The position numbers and the translations under genes are program-made. The notes beneath the pieces are model-generated. The model was given only the letters and a program-made list of their open reading frames with translations. It made no database searches and had not been told where the DNA came from. A stretch of DNA of 64,000 nucleotides, taken from Ziziphus jujuba (lineage: Eukaryota > Streptophyta > Magnoliopsida > Rosales > Rhamnaceae). Position 1 is the stretch's first letter. Each line of letters starts with the position of its first letter. The stretch is taken from positions 14,963,001 to 15,027,000 of the forward strand of contig NC_083387.1 in the NCBI RefSeq assembly GCF_031755915.1, in the 5' to 3' direction. Shown here piece by piece: positions 61,150-64,000 of the stretch.

Positions 61150-63275
61150 AGTTCTGAAGACAAAAAAAAACCAAAGGGGCAAATATGGAATTTCAATTCA
61201 TAAGAATCTCAACTATATTTATTTAATAAGCCATAAAAAAAAGGATAAAATTAATAAATAAATTGGAAGTGGGAAATATCGGACGGCGGCTATTGTGTCA
61301 ACAGTAATTAAATGGGCCCGGGCAGTGGTAGTTGACTTTTTAGGCCGAATTGGAGAAGCATTATCAGCTATTCTTATAAACTTTGCCGTAGCGGAACAAA
61401 CTTATTCTAGAGGTTTCTAGTGTGATTATTGTGGATCGTTGATAGACTTAGTGTAACGTAATTATGCCGAGCACTTCTATTTCTGGTTTTTTATTTTTAT
61501 TTTCTTACCCTTTTAGCATAACATATGAACTATATAAAGATAATAACTATTATGGATCACAGATAAATTTACGGATAGAGATCTTTTTTCCCTTTTTATT
61601 GTGTTTGCTAATATAGATATAGGTTATGTTCTAACTATTTCTTCAAATTTGCTTGCTTATCTTTTACTATTTATAATTAATTAATAATAAAATCTTAATT
61701 TATTTAAGTTCATTTTTGAAAAATAAACGTAATTAAATATGAATCAATTATATAATAAAATATATAAACTTAATAAATAAGTTGTTAAATTTCATTTTAA
61801 AATACTATTATTTTTTTACTTATATATATTTTATTTTATCTTTTTACTAATGTTTTAAAATGAGGCATATGTAATACGGACGAGGAAGCAGACAACAAAA
61901 AGAGTCAAAAGCTACATTAAGGGACAAAAGATCGCTATGGTAATCTACCATTAGGATTAATATTTTTCTCTTTTGGTATTATTCTGTGCCTCACATGACC
62001 AAAATTGTGAAGGAATCCAGTGTGCGGGGTTTTAAAATTAAGAATATGATTAGTATTAGCGTGTTTGGGTTAGCTTTGTCAACGGATATAATATGTTCCA
62101 CGCCCAAACACGGCTTAGAAAAATAATATGTTCACATGTAGGGAAAAGCGTAGTATGAGTCAGACTTTTTACTAATGGATGGTAGGAGTTGACTCATACA
62201 TTTATTGATTTTTTTTATTTCTCTTTGTTTTGTCCAAATGATAATCAAAATTTGAAGATTGGATAATATTGCGGCTAATGAAAGTCGAGGAAATCATATA
62301 TATGTGGCTGACAATTCTGTGATGTATACAGCAGAAACTTCGTTCTTGTTTCCAATTTAGAAAATGTAGATTGCCTCATAAAATCTTCAACATGAACTTT
62401 CAACAACACATATATATTCTATAAAATTTGTCTTCTAGAAGTAATTAGGTTTGAATTTATGTTGTTTAAGTTTAAACCCTTTTTAAAAAAGTTTTTTTTC
62501 TTTCTAGATTATTCATTGATTGTGCTTTGGATCAATTTTCAGTTCTTCAATCAATTTCATTTTAATATGCAGACATTAATGGATCAAGCCAATAAATATG
62601 AACTATGTATTGGTATTTAATTTTATCTACTCTTGTCTTCAACCTAGCAATATATATTTAATAATTTATTTAAACACTGCACGTAAAATGTAATTGTTAT
62701 ACTTTCGTTAAAAATTAAGAGAAAGGTCACAAGGAAAGTGGAAACAATAACCTTCGACCAACCTCAATATATGGTGAATTCCCTAAGTCACCCTAACCCT
62801 ATAAATTAAAATAAGGATAAAGAGCTCACAAGGGGTTTCAAAGTAGGTGTACGAGCGACGATTTTGAGGGAATAAAAAAGGTGGGGAAAATGGAACTGTA
62901 TAATCATGAGGTGTATCATATTCAAGGAACAAAGCTTGATGAAATGCATTAACATATTGATGATATCATTTTGGCACGGTTCAGAATATGATTTTGTGCG
63001 GGACCTTATTAAGCATGTTGATGGCATAAATCCGCATTGGAAATGATAAAGTTTCTGCTTCTGCAATTAATCATATTGTTTTTTTTTGTTTTCAAATGTT
63101 TGTGGGGTCGGAAAAAGAAGAGCTAGAATTTTCATTATCTCTATATAAATGAGTGGAGGACCAAAGTTTAGAAACTTTGAGCAACCAGAGAACATAAAAG
63201 AAGTAGACCATTCTTTTCACATTAATTTAATGTCTGCTGGTGGGGTTGGGTGGCATAAAAATCAAACGAAAAAAT

Positions 63276-63312
<37 letters not shown>

Positions 63313-64000
63313 AAGAATCTAAAAGCTTGGAACAAGTTGTAATGAAAGAAACTTCTTTGGTCAGCTTTCCATTTTGCTACTTTTTAGACACAAAGTTTAG
63401 CTTATTATTTATGCACCAACTTATATCCATACATATTTTTACCCAAAAAAACAATAAATAAATAAATAAAGGAAGGAAATGCTACATCCATATGTATCTT
63501 CACGGGTTTCTTCTCCCAAGGACAGCTGTTCCTCCACTTTGCCTTTTTTTTTTTAATTAATTTCCGCAAATAGAAATTTAGATGGGAAGAAAATATTACA
63601 TGTATAATTATATATTGTAACATTTTGTATAATTTTTAATTATCATGTAAAATATAAATCAAATAATTAAAATTATATCCAACATAAAAATAAAGCATAT
63701 GGTTCTAAATTATAAAATAATTATTGAGTGTTTAATTATAAATGATTTATGATATCAAATTATTCATGTACAATGTGGAGTTGCACAAAAAATGTTTTTT
63801 TTTTCTTTTTTTTTCCTGAAAATGTATTTCTTTTGGTAATTTTTTGAAAATGTATTGGTAGTTGAAAGGTATAAGAAATTATGAAGAAACATATTTCCTC
63901 TACCAGAAAGTTCCATCTACATATTAATTTGGTTAATCTGATTAGATTTAGTATTTTGCCTTTTTTTGAATTAATTCAATGCTAACTTTTATGCTTTTGG
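61150..64000. other. AT-rich interval, no gene seen
   Basis: A GGGCCCGGGC patch near 61314 lies about 260 nt upstream of PSK. An A32 run is at about 63283-63311. Open frames are short and without recognised homology. Confidence 0.45.

Noticed and set aside
1..64000. tRNA, rRNA or CRISPR features
   Set aside because: No cloverleaf with A and B boxes, no rRNA-like segment and no spaced direct-repeat array was recognised. The direct repeats seen are tandem or microsatellite type.

Overview
The window looks like a nuclear chromosome segment of a flowering plant, probably a woody eudicot. It is very AT-rich, and its genes carry GT-AG introns. It holds plant-specific genes (phytosulfokine, NAC, ERECTA-like, FtsZ1 fragments) and plant transposon families (Copia, plant L1, hAT, MULE, CACTA). 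Nothing in it is bacterial or organellar. The species cannot be fixed from the sequence alone.

Four genes look intact. All are on the minus strand and widely spaced: a 64-aa conserved lysine-rich protein (8347-8541); an eight-exon RsmE-type rRNA methyltransferase with an organelle-targeting-like N-terminus (23331-26723), whose exons join with consistent phases to 289 aa; a single-exon EVE-domain protein (29477-29956); and a two-exon phytosulfokine precursor (60666-61055). They are independent genes, not an operon or pathway.

Layout. 0-2 kb: head-to-head first-exon fragments of mitochondrial complex I NDUFS1 and plastid FtsZ1. 2-8 kb: AT-rich DNA with a hairpin MITE, CACTA-like inverted repeats and a Copia 3' remnant. 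8-13 kb: the 64-aa gene and AT-rich DNA. 13.4-19.3 kb: a decayed minus-strand Copia element. 20.2-21.7 kb: a non-autonomous TIR element. 23.3-26.8 kb: RsmE. 27.1-27.6 kb: a solo LTR with a perfect 5-bp target duplication. 27.7-30.2 kb: tandem EVE-domain copies, one dead and one intact, the intact one with an E2F/site II promoter. 30.2-44.1 kb: an L1-type LINE interrupted by an approximately 8.1-kb composite hAT element. 45.1-49.3 kb: a MULE transposase facing a GRF zinc-finger relic. 50.8-53.7 kb: a same-strand mosaic of cyclopropane-fatty-acid synthase and ERECTA-like exon fragments. 53.9-60.6 kb: CACTA and hairpin MITEs plus microsatellites. 60.7-61.1 kb: phytosulfokine. The rest is AT-rich DNA with nothing recognised.

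The most notable structure is the composite hAT (35604-43699). It is bounded by near-identical 8-bp duplications, and the LINE reading frame resumes exactly across it. Its left part encodes a BED/DUF659 transposase and its right part a RICESLEEPER-type transposase. The two are fused in one reading frame. The element also carries a captured NAC first exon and a roughly 1.6-kb ATT-type higher-order satellite.
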